From Hyphomicrobiales bacterium (GTDB lineage Bacteria > Pseudomonadota > Alphaproteobacteria > Rhizobiales > Rhizobiaceae): a DNA stretch of 64,000 nt. The stretch spans positions 1 to 64,000 of the forward strand of contig UBMP01000004.1 of NCBI GenBank assembly GCA_900466575.1, given 5' to 3'. Both the position numbers and the translations under genes were made by a program. Shown here one piece after another: positions 51,935 through 60,255 of this stretch; positions within the stretch are counted from its first letter, which is position 1, and each line of letters begins with the position of its first letter. The notes under the pieces are model-generated. The model was not told where the DNA came from, made no database searches, and saw nothing but the letters and a program-made list of their open reading frames with translations.

Positions 51935-53188
51935 ATGACCCACGAGAGACAGATCACCGCGCCGGAAATCAAGGCGGCGCCGGACGATGTAAATGCCGCC
52001 TTCGATGCCTTCATGGAAGGGTTCGAGGCGTTCAAGGAGACGAACGACCGGCGGCTGGCCGAAATGGAAAAGAAGCAGGTCGCCGATACGCTGACCGTCG
52101 AAAAGCTCGGCCGCATCGACAAGGCGATGGACGAGCAGAAGAAGCTGCTCGATCGCTTGGCGCTGAAGGGTGCGCGTCCGCCGCTCGGCCGGCCGGGTGT
52201 CTCGGCGGCCGAAGCTCTGGAGCATAAGGCGGCCTTCGAGGCCTATATCCGCCGCGGTGACGAGGCGAACCTGCGCCAGATCGAGGCCAAGGCGATGGCG
52301 ACCGGCACAGGTGCCGATGGCGGCTATACGGTGACGCCGGAGCTGGACGCCGAAATCGGCCGCCGCCTCTCCGTCGTCTCGCCGATCCGGGCGCTGGCGA
52401 CGGTGCGGCAGGTCTCGACCGCCGTGCTGAAGAAGCCCTTCGCCACCTCCGGCATGGCGACCGGCTGGGCAGGGGAAACGGCGGCGCGCCCGCAGACGGC
52501 GAGCGCGCAGTTGGCAGAACTCGCCTTTCCGGTGATGGAGCTTTACGCCATGCCGGCCGCCACGCAAGCGCTGCTGGATGACAGCGCTGTGGACATCGAG
52601 GCCTGGATTTCCTCCGAAATCGAGATCGTCTTTGCCGAACAGGAGGGGGCTGCCTTCGTGAACGGCGATGGCGTCACCCAGCCGTCCGGCTTCCTGACGG
52701 CCCCGAAGGCGGCGGATGCGAGCTGGAGCTGGGGCAAGCTCGGCTATGTGGCCACTGGTGTGTCGGGCGGCTTTGCGTCCTCTGGCCCGTCGGATGTGCT
52801 GATCGATACGGTCTATGCGCTGAAGGCCGGCTATCGCCAGAATGCGACGGTGGTCATGAACCGCAAGACGCAGAACCAGATCCGCCGCTTCAAGGATGCC
52901 AACGGCAACTATCTCTGGCTGCCGCCGACCGGTCCCGGCCAGCCGGCGAGCCTCATGGGCTACCCGGTGGTGGAAGCGGAAGACATGCCGAACATCGCCG
53001 CCGACAGCTATGCGATCGCCATCGGCGATTTCCGCGCCGGCTATCTCGTCGTCGATCGCCTGGGTGTGCGCGTGCTGCGCGATCCCTATTCAGCCAAGCC
53101 CTATGTGCTCTTCTACACCACCAAGCGCGTCGGTGGCGGGGTGCAGAACTTCGAGGCGATCAAGCTGGTGAAGTTCGGCACGGCGTGA
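51935..53188 (+). CDS. GTA major capsid protein (gene 5, HK97 fold)
   Basis: A 417-residue HK97-type capsid. An N-terminal scaffold-like coil (residues about 10-85: FDAFMEGFEAFKETNDRRLAEMEKKQ) precedes the fold, which begins near GDEANLRQIEAKAMATGTGADGG. The P-domain and A-loop follow (YTVTPELDAEIGRR, NRKTQNQIRRFKDANGNYLW, GYPVVEAEDMPNIA). ATG at 51935 has an AAGGG site with 8-base spacing; the ATG at 51929 is too close to it. Cleavage by the protease removes the scaffold part. Confidence 0.95.
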   Translation: MTHERQITAPEIKAAPDDVNAAFDAFMEGFEAFKETNDRRLAEMEKKQVADTLTVEKLGRIDKAMDEQKKLLDRLALKGARPPLGRPGVSAAEALEHKAAFEAYIRRGDEANLRQIEAKAMATGTGADGGYTVTPELDAEIGRRLSVVSPIRALATVRQVSTAVLKKPFATSGMATGWAGETAARPQTASAQLAELAFPVMELYAMPAATQALLDDSAVDIEAWISSEIEIVFAEQEGAAFVNGDGVTQPSGFLTAPKAADASWSWGKLGYVATGVSGGFASSGPSDVLIDTVYALKAGYRQNATVVMNRKTQNQIRRFKDANGNYLWLPPTGPGQPASLMGYPVVEAEDMPNIAADSYAIAIGDFRAGYLVVDRLGVRVLRDPYSAKPYVLFYTTKRVGGGVQNFEAIKLVKFGTA

Positions 53189-53209
53189 GACTGCATTGAC
53201 ACTGCACGA

Positions 53210-53393
53210 CCCCCTCTCTTGCAAAATCTACGACTTAGGCTGCGCCTAAGACCGTGATTTTGCTTTCTCCCCCACCAAGGGGGAGAGGGGAGGATGCCGC
53301 ATCCACGTGCTCCAGTCTCCCCCCTAGTGGGGAAGAAAGCGATTTCGATGGCTTAGCCGCAGGCTAAACATCAGAAATCGCAAGAGAGGGGGC
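53210..53393 (+). repeat. Multi-hairpin repeat element D, copy 2
   Basis: Two arms (53210-53280 and 53317-53393) of the same design as at 46006, each with CTTAGG..CCTAAG-type hairpins and TTGC..GCAA ends, around a GGATGCCGCATCC spacer. All four arms of the two copies are clearly related. The element separates the capsid gene from the connector gene. Confidence 0.8.
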
Positions 53394-53435
53394 GTCGACG
53401 CAAACGACAAGAATTCCCACCCATCCGAGGCCCCC

Positions 53436-54005
53436 ATGATCCACACCATCATCACACCGCCCGCCGCAGAACCGCTGACGCTGCCGGACGTGAAGACGCA
53501 TCTGCGCCTCGACGGGACCGCCGAAGACGCGCTTCTCGCCAGCCTGATCGCCGCCGCCCGGCAATACCTCGAAGCCACGGCCGGTCTCGCGCTCATCACG
53601 CAGAATCTGCGCTTCTATCTCGACGACTGGCCGGCGGATGGCTTGATTCAACTTGCCATCGCGCCGCTGCAAGGCGTTGAAAGCGTGACGGTTTACGATG
53701 CGGCCGGCAACCCGCAGGCGGTGTCGCTTGCCGGTCATGTGCTGGACGCGGCCTCAAGCCCCGCGCGCCTTTTCCTCGCCGCTCAACCACCGACCAGCCG
53801 GCCGCTCAACGGCATCGAGATCGATGTCGTGGCAGGCTTCGGCAATACCGGTGCGGATGTGCCCGACACTCTGACGCGGGCCATGCTGATGCATGTGGCA
53901 CTCATGTACGAATTGCGCGGCGCAGTCCCGTCCGACATGCAGCCGGCCGGCGTACCCGCCGGCTACGACCGGCTGGTTGCGCCCTTCCGACCGGTGAGGC
54001 TCTAG
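53436..54005 (+). CDS. GTA head-tail connector (gene 6, phiE125 gp8-like)
   Basis: A 189-residue protein of the portal-adjacent adaptor family: LTLPDVKTHLRLDGTAEDALLASLIAAARQYLEATAG is diagnostic (DNA packaging protein/adaptor), followed by a beta region and LTRAMLMHVALMYELRGAVP. It binds the portal and seals the head. The stop is 4 bases before the next gene. Confidence 0.92.
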   Translation: MIHTIITPPAAEPLTLPDVKTHLRLDGTAEDALLASLIAAARQYLEATAGLALITQNLRFYLDDWPADGLIQLAIAPLQGVESVTVYDAAGNPQAVSLAGHVLDAASSPARLFLAAQPPTSRPLNGIEIDVVAGFGNTGADVPDTLTRAMLMHVALMYELRGAVPSDMQPAGVPAGYDRLVAPFRPVRL

Positions 54006-54009
54006 CGCC

Positions 54010-54345
54010 ATGAACATGACCTTTCTCGACCCCGGCCAGTTCACCGCCCGCCTCGACCTCGAAGCCGCCCCGCCGGTGCCTGACGGGCAGGGCGGCGCGG
54101 TGCTGACCTGGACAGTCGCCGCCTCGCTCTGGGCGCGCATCGAACCGGCCAGCTTTTCCTTTGACGAGACGGCAGGGCAGATGCGCGGGCAACTCACGCA
54201 TCGCATCTGGATCCGCGCCCGCGACGGCGTGGTGGAGGGGATGCGCTTCCGAAAAGGGGCGCGCCTCTTCATCATCCGCACCATCCGCGACCCGGACGAA
54301 ACCGGCCGCTATCTCGTCTGCCTCTGCGAGGAGGGCGCGCTATGA
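54010..54345 (+). CDS. GTA head-tail closure protein (gene 7)
   Basis: A 111-residue protein of the head-closure family (SPP1 gp16-like). Features: LDLEAAPPVPDGQGGAVLTW, ASLWARIEPAS, THRIWIRARDGV, the conserved tail FIIRTIRDPDETGRYLVCLC. It plugs the connector after packaging. It overlaps the next gene by 4 bases (ATGA). Confidence 0.88.
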   Translation: MNMTFLDPGQFTARLDLEAAPPVPDGQGGAVLTWTVAASLWARIEPASFSFDETAGQMRGQLTHRIWIRARDGVVEGMRFRKGARLFIIRTIRDPDETGRYLVCLCEEGAL

Positions 54346-54758
54346 ACGATCCGCAATCGGCACTCTCCGCCGCCATCGTCTCGACGCTCAACGCCAATGC
54401 GGCGCTGATCGCCATCATCGGGCAGAACGCCATCCATGATCGCCTGCTGACGAAGGCCGCCATGCCCTATGTTGTCCTGCGGGAGATCACGTCCACCGAA
54501 TGGGGCGCGGATAATGACGGCGGGCTGGAACACCAGATCGCGCTTGACGCCTGGTCCTCCACCGCCGGCCACCGCGAGGCCGAGACGATCGCCGGCCTTG
54601 TCCGCCAGAGCTTCGACAATGCCCGGCTGACGCTTTCCGGCGGCGTGACGCTGGTCAGCCTCCTGCATGTGAAAACCCGCACACGTCGCGAGGCGAAGAC
54701 GGATGCGCATGTGGCGGAGATGGTGTTTCGGGCGGTGACGACGGGTGCCGGAAGTTAA
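54342..54758 (+). CDS. GTA tail terminator/completion protein (gene 8, DUF3168)
   Basis: A 138-residue DUF3168 protein: AALIAIIGQNAIHDRLL, AMPYVVLREITSTEWG, LDAWSSTAGHREAETIAGLVRQ. It caps the tail tube at the head end. Its last codons overlap the stop of the antisense MFS gene by 4 bases, which indicates that the insertion abuts the GTA gene precisely. Confidence 0.9.
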   Translation: MNDPQSALSAAIVSTLNANAALIAIIGQNAIHDRLLTKAAMPYVVLREITSTEWGADNDGGLEHQIALDAWSSTAGHREAETIAGLVRQSFDNARLTLSGGVTLVSLLHVKTRTRREAKTDAHVAEMVFRAVTTGAGS

Positions 54759-56044
54759 GCGCTCGCCCGCGCCTTGAGCAGCATCAGCCCGGTCATGCTG
54801 GCGCAGGTCAGGAAGGTCAGCGTCAGTGCTAGCGCAATGACGCCCTTCAGGCCGAAATTCTCCATGGCGGCGGCGAAGATGACGGGCGAGAGCGCAGAGG
54901 CGATGTTTTGCGGCAGCGCCACGCGGCTCGACATCAGCGCGAAATCGGCGCGGGTGAAGAAGGCAAGCGGCAGCAATGCGCGAGCAACCGCCGCCACGCC
55001 CGAGCCTGCGCCGTAAAGCAGCACGAAGATGAGCGGCACGGCAAAGCTTGAAGCCGGGAAGGCGGCGAGCAGCAGGAAGGCGCCGCACATGGCAAGGCTG
55101 GCCCCAAGCCCCGAGGCGACCGGCGAAGTGCGCTCCCCGGCCAGAAGATCGGCAAGCCGGGCCGAAATGCCGATGACGCCGCGCAGCGACGCAAGCGTCA
55201 GCGCAAGACCGGGAGCTGCGCCCGCAAGTTTCAGAAGCTCGATCAGCGAGGCGGAAATGCCGAAGGAGGTCAGGCTGTTGAGGCTGGAGGCTGAGGCGAT
55301 CAGCAGAAAGGCGTGCAGTCTGTCCCGCGCAGCCAGCACCGGCAGCGGGCTCGCCTCCGGCGATGCGCCGCCTTCCACGCCCGCGCTCTCGACCCGCGCA
55401 GGCAGGCCGAACAAGTGCAGTGGCACAAGCAGGATCAGATGGGCGGTCGCGGCGACTTGCAAGGCTGCGCGCCAGCCGATGGTGGCTTCGGCACCGTTCA
55501 GGATCGGCCAGAAAATGGCGGAGGAAAGGCCGGTGAAGATCATCAGCGTGCCGACCGTGCGCTTGGCTGCAGCACCCTCCCGCTCGACGACCGCCGTGTT
55601 GGCGGAGACTGTCAGCGCGCACGTGCCGCCAAGGCCAATGACCAGCCATGCGGCGAAATAGCTGACTGGCCCTTGCGACAGAGACAGCGCCAGAAGCCCC
55701 GCCGCCATCAGGATTGATCCCATGGCCAGAACCCGCGCCGCGCTGAAGAGCACAAGCAAGCGTCCGACTTTCGGGCTCGCCAGCGCCATCACGACCATCA
55801 TCGCCGTCAGCCCGCCGAAGATCGTCTCGAAGGGCATGCCAAGGTCGCGCTCCATTGCCCGGCCGAGCACGGACGGCATGTCGAAAGTCGTGCCCCAGCC
55901 GATGAGCTGCGAGACGGACAGAACAGCAATGAGGCGAAGCTTCGAGGGAGAAGCGGTTTGCGGCAAAGCAGGCAAGGGTGAGACGGACAAGACGGAACCT
56001 GTGGCACGGAGGGCGCCGTCATACTGGTCGTTCTCCGTGAACAT
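54755..56044 (-). CDS. MFS transporter, antisense within the GTA cluster
   Basis: A 429-residue permease with about twelve helices; early motif VLSVSQLIGWGTTFDMPSVLG and later GSGVAAVARALLPLAFFTRADFALMSSRVALPQN. Substrate unknown. ATG at 56044 gives this length; ATG at 56086, which interlocks with the start of the major tail gene, is in frame and is another possibility. No strong ribosome binding site is seen at 56044. It runs against the GTA genes, splitting the head module from the tail module. Confidence 0.88.
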   Translation of the reverse strand: MFTENDQYDGALRATGSVLSVSPLPALPQTASPSKLRLIAVLSVSQLIGWGTTFDMPSVLGRAMERDLGMPFETIFGGLTAMMVVMALASPKVGRLLVLFSAARVLAMGSILMAAGLLALSLSQGPVSYFAAWLVIGLGGTCALTVSANTAVVEREGAAAKRTVGTLMIFTGLSSAIFWPILNGAEATIGWRAALQVAATAHLILLVPLHLFGLPARVESAGVEGGASPEASPLPVLAARDRLHAFLLIASASSLNSLTSFGISASLIELLKLAGAAPGLALTLASLRGVIGISARLADLLAGERTSPVASGLGASLAMCGAFLLLAAFPASSFAVPLIFVLLYGAGSGVAAVARALLPLAFFTRADFALMSSRVALPQNIASALSPVIFAAAMENFGLKGVIALALTLTFLTCASMTGLMLLKARASA

Positions 56045-56084
56045 AATATGAACGTAGTGCAGTGATCCTCGAAAGGAGAGTGCC

Positions 56085-56498
56085 ATGACCGCGCAAAAAG
56101 GCCGCGATCTGCTTCTGAAAGTCTTCAACGCGACGTCTTCCGCCTATGTGACGGTGGCCGGCCTGCGCTCCCGCAAGCTCGCCTTCAATGCGAGCCAGGT
56201 GGATGTCACGGACGCCGAAAGCGCCGGGCGCTGGCGCGAATTGCTGGCCGGCGCCGGCGTCAACCGCGCCTCGCTCTCGGGCTCGGGCCTCTTCAAGGAT
56301 CAGGCCTCCGACGAGCTGGTTCGCTCGGCCTTCTTCTCCGGCGCCATCCTCAACTGGCAGGTCGTCATCCCCGATTTCGGCACGGTGACGGGGCCGTTCC
56401 AGATCGCGGCGCTTGAATATTCCGGCCAGTATAATGGCGAGGTTCTGTTCGATCTCTCGCTGGAATCGGCCGGCCAGCTCAGCTTCGGAGCGCTCTGA
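56085..56498 (+). CDS. GTA major tail protein (gene 9, TP901-1 family)
   Basis: A 137-residue tail tube protein: MTAQKGRDLLLKVFNA, the stretch VAGLRSRKLAFNASQVDVT, and the repetitive GSGLFKDQASDELVRS and LEYSGQYNGEVLFDLSLESAG. It forms stacked hexamers around the tape measure. AAAGGAG-type ribosome binding site precedes ATG 56085. The stop overlaps the next start by one base. Confidence 0.93.
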   Translation: MTAQKGRDLLLKVFNATSSAYVTVAGLRSRKLAFNASQVDVTDAESAGRWRELLAGAGVNRASLSGSGLFKDQASDELVRSAFFSGAILNWQVVIPDFGTVTGPFQIAALEYSGQYNGEVLFDLSLESAGQLSFGAL

Positions 56499-56920
56499 TG
56501 GACCGCTTGAGCAAAGGCCGCGCCAACCGCCGGCGCGGCGAGATCGAGGCGATGATCGGTGAAGAGCGCCGCGTGCTCTGCCTGACGCTGGGCGGTCTTG
56601 CAGAGCTGGAAACGGCCTTCGGCGCCGACAGCCTGAACGATCTCGCCGCCCGCTTTTCCACTGGTCGGCTCAAGGCCGCGGACATGATCCGCATCATCGG
56701 GGCGGGCTTACGCGGCGGTGGCAATCTGCTCTCCGATGAGGATGTGGGCGAGATGGAGATCGAAGGCGGCATTGCGGGTGCGGCAAGGATCGTCGCCGAG
56801 CTGCTGCTTTCGGCCTTCGGGCCGCAGGGCGAGGCGGGGCAGGGTGGCGCGCCATCCTCGCTGGCCGCATCGCAAGCGGTCGGACAGGACTCGGGCGAGA
56901 GCATCATGCCCCGCCCTTGA
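56498..56920 (+). CDS. GTA gene 10-like protein (tail tube/assembly chaperone, GTA_gp10 family)
   Basis: A 140-residue protein of the GTA gp10 family: RANRRRGEIEAMIGEERRVLCLTLGGLAELE and IIGAGLRGGG..LSDEDVGEM. The C-terminus is Gly/Ala-rich and low complexity. In phages, genes at this place make chaperones that coat the tape measure protein. It overlaps gene 10.1 by 4 bases. Confidence 0.9.
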   Translation: MDRLSKGRANRRRGEIEAMIGEERRVLCLTLGGLAELETAFGADSLNDLAARFSTGRLKAADMIRIIGAGLRGGGNLLSDEDVGEMEIEGGIAGAARIVAELLLSAFGPQGEAGQGGAPSSLAASQAVGQDSGESIMPRP

Positions 56921-57135
56921 GCGCCGCAGCGGAAGAGCCAGTACAGCCCCGCGTATTCCCCTGGCGCGAGGCGATCCACGCCGGCCTTTTCCTGCTGCGG
57001 CTTTCCCCCCGCGATTTCTGGGCGCTGACGCCCATTGAGTTCCACGCCATCGCCGGCGGGCTTTCCCCGCGCTTCGACCTGCCGCTGAAAGACCTGATGG
57101 CGCGCTATCCGGATGAGAAGGAGCATGACCCATGA
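56917..57135 (+). CDS. GTA gene 10.1-like protein (rcc01693 family)
   Basis: A 72-residue protein with FPWREAIHAGLFLLRLSPRDFWALTPIEFHAIAGG, the rcc01693 hallmark. The start is TTG at 56917, overlapping the stop of gene 10 (TTGA). It is the second of the paired chaperone-like proteins upstream of the tape measure. The next start, at 57132, overlaps the end by 4 bases. Confidence 0.9.
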   Translation: MSAAAEEPVQPRVFPWREAIHAGLFLLRLSPRDFWALTPIEFHAIAGGLSPRFDLPLKDLMARYPDEKEHDP

Positions 57136-57740
57136 CCGAACTGACCTCGCCGAATGCTCAAGGCAGCCTCGATACGGCCGCCCTCGATCAGGCGATGACG
57201 CAGCTGGAAGCCCGCTCGAAATCCTTCGGTGCGGCATTGTCTTCCGCGCTGAAATCGGCGAGCGTCGATGGCAAGAGCCTCGAGGATGTGCTGAAAAGCC
57301 TTGGCAATCGCCTGACCGATATCGCGCTGTCTGCCGGCATGAAGCCGCTGGAAAATCTCGTCAACAGTGCGGCGGGCAGCCTGACATCCAGTCTGACGGG
57401 TAGCCTCTCCGGCGGCCTTTCCAGTCTCCTCGGCTTTGCCAAAGGCGGGGTCCCCGGCGCCATACAGCCCTTCGCCGCCGGCGGCGTCGTTTCCGCGCCG
57501 ACCAACTTTCCGATGGGCGGCGGTCTCGGCCTGATGGGCGAGGCGGGCTCTGAAGCCATCCTCCCCCTCAAACGCGGCCCCGACGGTCGTCTCGGCGTTG
57601 CGGCGGGAACGGGTGCGCCGGCTGGCCAGACCATCGTCTTCAACGTCTCAACCCCCGACGCCGGCAGCTTCCGCAAGTCGGAAGCGCAGATTTCGGCGAT
57701 GCTGACGCGCGCGACGGCACGGGGCAAACGAGGGGTGTAA
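57132..57740 (+). CDS. GTA tail tape measure protein (gene 11)
   Basis: A 202-residue protein, in the size range of short-tailed GTA tape measures. The N-terminal half is helical and the middle hydrophobic (SLTSSLTGSLSGGLSSLLGFA). The C-terminus has GGVPGAIQPFAAGGVV, MGEAGSEAILPL and the basic end TRATARGKRGV. It sets tail length (family knowledge) and is ejected through the tail. Starts overlap gene 10.1. Confidence 0.88.
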   Translation: MTELTSPNAQGSLDTAALDQAMTQLEARSKSFGAALSSALKSASVDGKSLEDVLKSLGNRLTDIALSAGMKPLENLVNSAAGSLTSSLTGSLSGGLSSLLGFAKGGVPGAIQPFAAGGVVSAPTNFPMGGGLGLMGEAGSEAILPLKRGPDGRLGVAAGTGAPAGQTIVFNVSTPDAGSFRKSEAQISAMLTRATARGKRGV

Positions 57741-57744
57741 GGCC

Positions 57745-57845
57745 CCTTCCTCTCCTCTTGTGGGAGAGGAAGGGCGCGGTGGTCGCTTAGCTTATGAACG
57801 CAACTCTATCCCCTCTTTCGAGAGAAGAGGAGGAAAGGAGACCCC
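57745..57845. repeat. Palindromic repeat between tape measure and distal tail genes
   Basis: CCTTCCTCTCCTCTTGTGGG and its partner arm GAGAGGAAGG form a hairpin, followed by a second arm CCCCTCTTTCGAGAGAAGAGG near 57812-57832. It fills the 106-base gap and resembles the repeat families elsewhere in the cluster. Confidence 0.7.
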
Positions 57846-57846
57846 C

Positions 57847-58485
57847 ATGACATCCTTCCACGAGGTTCGTTTCCCCCTGAGGCTGGCGCTTGGCGTCAGT
57901 GGCGGGCCGGAGCGGATGACGGATATTGTCAATCTTTCCAATGGGCGCGAGGCGCGCAATGCGCGATGGCGCTCTTCCAGGCGCTCTTACGATGCGGGCT
58001 CGGGCATTCGCTCGGTGGCCGATCTCTATGCGGTGCTGGCTTTCTTCGAGGCGCGGTCGGGCGAGCTTTACGGGTTCCGCTTTCGCGATCCGGTGGATCA
58101 CCAGTCGGTGCCGCCGGGCCAGACGGTCGGCCCGACGGATCAGGTGATAGGCACTGGCGACGGCGCGACGGCGACGTTTCAACTCGTCAAAACCTATGCC
58201 GATTCGGGCGCCTCCGTGGCAAGGACGATTGCCAAGCCGGTGGCCGGCTCGGTGCGGGTCGCGGTCAATGGTGCGGAGCAGGCAGCGTCTCGCTTCACGG
58301 TTGACCTCACGACCGGCCGCGTCACCTTCGCCAGCACCTTTGTGCCACCGGCGGGCGCGATCGTGCAGGCCGGGTTTGAATTCGACGTGCCGGTGCGCTT
58401 TGCGGTGAACCGCATCGATATCGATCTCACCGCCTTCAATGCCGGGCGCATTCCCACCATTCCGCTGATCGAGGTCCTGCCATGA
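57847..58485 (+). CDS. GTA distal tail protein (gene 12, DUF2460)
   Basis: A 212-residue DUF2460 protein: FHEVRFPLRLALGVSGGPE, RNARWRSSRRSYDAGSGIRS, DLYAVLAFFEARSGELYGFRFRDP and FDVPVRFAVNRIDIDLTAF. It caps the tail tube at the baseplate end. ATG at 57847 follows an AGGAGA site inside the repeat; the next gene overlaps it by 4 bases (ATGA). Confidence 0.93.
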   Translation: MTSFHEVRFPLRLALGVSGGPERMTDIVNLSNGREARNARWRSSRRSYDAGSGIRSVADLYAVLAFFEARSGELYGFRFRDPVDHQSVPPGQTVGPTDQVIGTGDGATATFQLVKTYADSGASVARTIAKPVAGSVRVAVNGAEQAASRFTVDLTTGRVTFASTFVPPAGAIVQAGFEFDVPVRFAVNRIDIDLTAFNAGRIPTIPLIEVLP

Positions 58486-59360
58486 GAGTGCTGCCCACGG
58501 GCCTGAAGGCGCATATCGACACAGGTGCCACGACGCTCTGCCGCTGCTGGCGGGTGACGCGGCGCGACGGAACCGTGCTGGGCTTCACCGAACACGACGC
58601 CGACCTGATGGTGGATGGGACGCGCTTTCTCGCCGCCAGCGGCTTTTCTGCAAGCGAAGCGGAAACGGCGCTGGGCCTTGCGGCGCCCAATGGTGAGGTG
58701 GCGGGAGCGTTTTCGTCGGAGGCGATAGCGGAGGGCGATTTGCAACGCGGGCTTTATGACGGTGCGCGGGTCGAGGTGCTGCTGGTCAACTGGGCCGATC
58801 CGTCGCAGTTTCTGCTGGAACATGTGCGCGAGATCGGCGAGGTGACGCGGACCACCAACAGCTTCCGTGCCGAACTGCGCGGGCTTGCCGCCCGGCTCGA
58901 CCAGCCGACGGGCCGAGTCTATGGCCGTCGCTGCGATGCACGGCTGGGCGATACACGCTGCAGGGTCGACATGGCGGCCTTCACGGCGACCGGCACTATC
59001 CTTGCTGCCGATGAGCTGCAGGCAAGCGTTTCCGGGATTTCGGGCTTTGCGGGAGGTTGGTTCGGCTTTGGTGTCCTGACATTCACCAGCGGAGCGCTGG
59101 CAGGCCATGTGGTCGACATCGGCGGGCATCAGGCGGGCGATCCCGCACGGCTCACCTTCTGGCTACCGCTGCCGCAAAGCCCCATGCCGGGTGATACGTT
59201 CGAGATCGTCGCTGGCTGCGACAAGGCGTTTTCGACCTGCCGTGCGAAATTTGCAAACAGTTTGAACTTCCAGGGTTTCCCGCACATGCCGGGCTCGGAC
59301 TTCGCCTATAGCTATGTGAGCGGCGCGACGACGCATGACGGGTCGGTGCTGGTGGGATGA
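58482..59360 (+). CDS. GTA hub protein (gene 13, DUF2163)
   Basis: A 292-residue baseplate hub. Family motifs: FTEHDADLMVDG, VYGRRCDARLGDTRC and the C-terminal CRAKFANSLNFQGFPHMPG. Four cysteines (C151, C160, C246, C253) form two pairs, matching the iron-sulfur site reported, as I recall, for the Rhodobacter GTA hub. It starts inside the gene 12 stop. Confidence 0.92.
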   Translation: MRVLPTGLKAHIDTGATTLCRCWRVTRRDGTVLGFTEHDADLMVDGTRFLAASGFSASEAETALGLAAPNGEVAGAFSSEAIAEGDLQRGLYDGARVEVLLVNWADPSQFLLEHVREIGEVTRTTNSFRAELRGLAARLDQPTGRVYGRRCDARLGDTRCRVDMAAFTATGTILAADELQASVSGISGFAGGWFGFGVLTFTSGALAGHVVDIGGHQAGDPARLTFWLPLPQSPMPGDTFEIVAGCDKAFSTCRAKFANSLNFQGFPHMPGSDFAYSYVSGATTHDGSVLVG

Positions 59361-59401
59361 TGTGGTGTCCTCTGCGCTTGAGGATGTCCTCGCCCCTTCT
59401 G

Positions 59402-59560
59402 GGAGAGGAAGCGATTTCAATATCTGAGCTTCAGCTCAGTGTTGGAAGTCGCAGGTGAGGGGCAGTTCCCCCGCACCGTCGTAAGCACCCCTCACCAAGC
59501 GCGCCTGGCCAATCGCCTTAGGCTCTTGGGGCTCGCTATCCTCTCCCACAGGGGGAGAGG
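59402..59560. repeat. Repeats D (single arm) and E between hub and peptidase genes
   Basis: One D-type arm (59402-59455, GCGATTTCAA..TTGGAAGTCGC with a CTGAGC..GCTCAG hairpin) is followed by repeat E (59476-59560), whose partner is at 46201-46288. D then E is the same order as at 46006. It belongs to a 444-base gap that also holds the small minus-strand gene below. Confidence 0.75.
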
Positions 59561-59570
59561 AGTGGTTGTG

Positions 59571-59690
59571 TCACCGGCCCGCCTTCCTGCGAAGGCCGAG
59601 CATGCCGATCAGCGATGCGCGCTCTGGCGCGGATGCCAGGAAGAAACCTGCGAAGACCAGACTGACAATAATAAGCGTCTGCAGCGTCAT
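59571..59690 (-). CDS. Candidate 39-residue single-helix membrane protein
   Basis: A short frame with MTLQTLIIVSLVFAGFFLAS, one strong membrane helix, and a basic C-terminus (GLRRKAGR). ATG at 59690 has only a weak GGGAA upstream. It lies between the hub and peptidase genes on the opposite strand. Small holin-like or cargo proteins can look like this. Real only if conserved. Confidence 0.35.
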   Translation of the reverse strand: MTLQTLIIVSLVFAGFFLASAPERASLIGMLGLRRKAGR

Positions 59691-59804
59691 GTGCGTTCCC
59701 CAAAATACAGACTCGATACTCTCTGTAATCGCGATGACGGTCGGAAGTTCCCTCTGATCTTCACCGTTTAAGACATTTTTTACCCGATCCAACCTGAACT
59801 GGAT

Positions 59805-60245
59805 ATGAACCCGGTGAAAACTTCATCGCGCATACTTAATGCGGCCGCCGGATGGATCGGCACGCCGTATCGGCATCAGGCCTCGCTCAAGGGTACCGGC
59901 TGCGATTGCCTGGGCCTGGTCCGTGGCATCTGGCGCGAGCTCTATGGCGAGGAACCCGAGACGCCGGAACCCTATGCGCCGGACTGGGCAGAGCGAGGAG
60001 GCGTCGAGCGATTGGCGGACGCCGCGCTCAGGCACTTCGGGCCGCCGATCGGCCGCGACGACATGAAGCCGGGCGATATGCTTCTGTTCCGCTTCCGCCC
60101 CGAGGCAGCCGCCAAGCATCTCGGCATTCTGGCGGGTGAGGGCCGTTTCATCCACGCTTACGAACAGGCGGGCGTTATTTCCTCGCCGCTCGTACCCTCT
60201 TGGGCGCGGCGCATCGCCGCCGTCCATCGCTTCCCCGATCTCTGA
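59805..60245 (+). CDS. GTA NlpC/P60 peptidase (gene 14)
   Basis: A 146-residue peptidase with catalytic C35 in GCDCLGLVRG, His in AKHLGILAG (H105) and H117 in IHAYEQAG. It probably digests peptidoglycan peptide crosslinks of the recipient during injection (GTA baseplate peptidase). ATG at 59805 is 11 bases ahead of gene 15 counting from the stop; the two are adjacent and co-oriented. Confidence 0.93.
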   Translation: MNPVKTSSRILNAAAGWIGTPYRHQASLKGTGCDCLGLVRGIWRELYGEEPETPEPYAPDWAERGGVERLADAALRHFGPPIGRDDMKPGDMLLFRFRPEAAAKHLGILAGEGRFIHAYEQAGVISSPLVPSWARRIAAVHRFPDL

Positions 60246-60255
60246 GGCAATTTTC

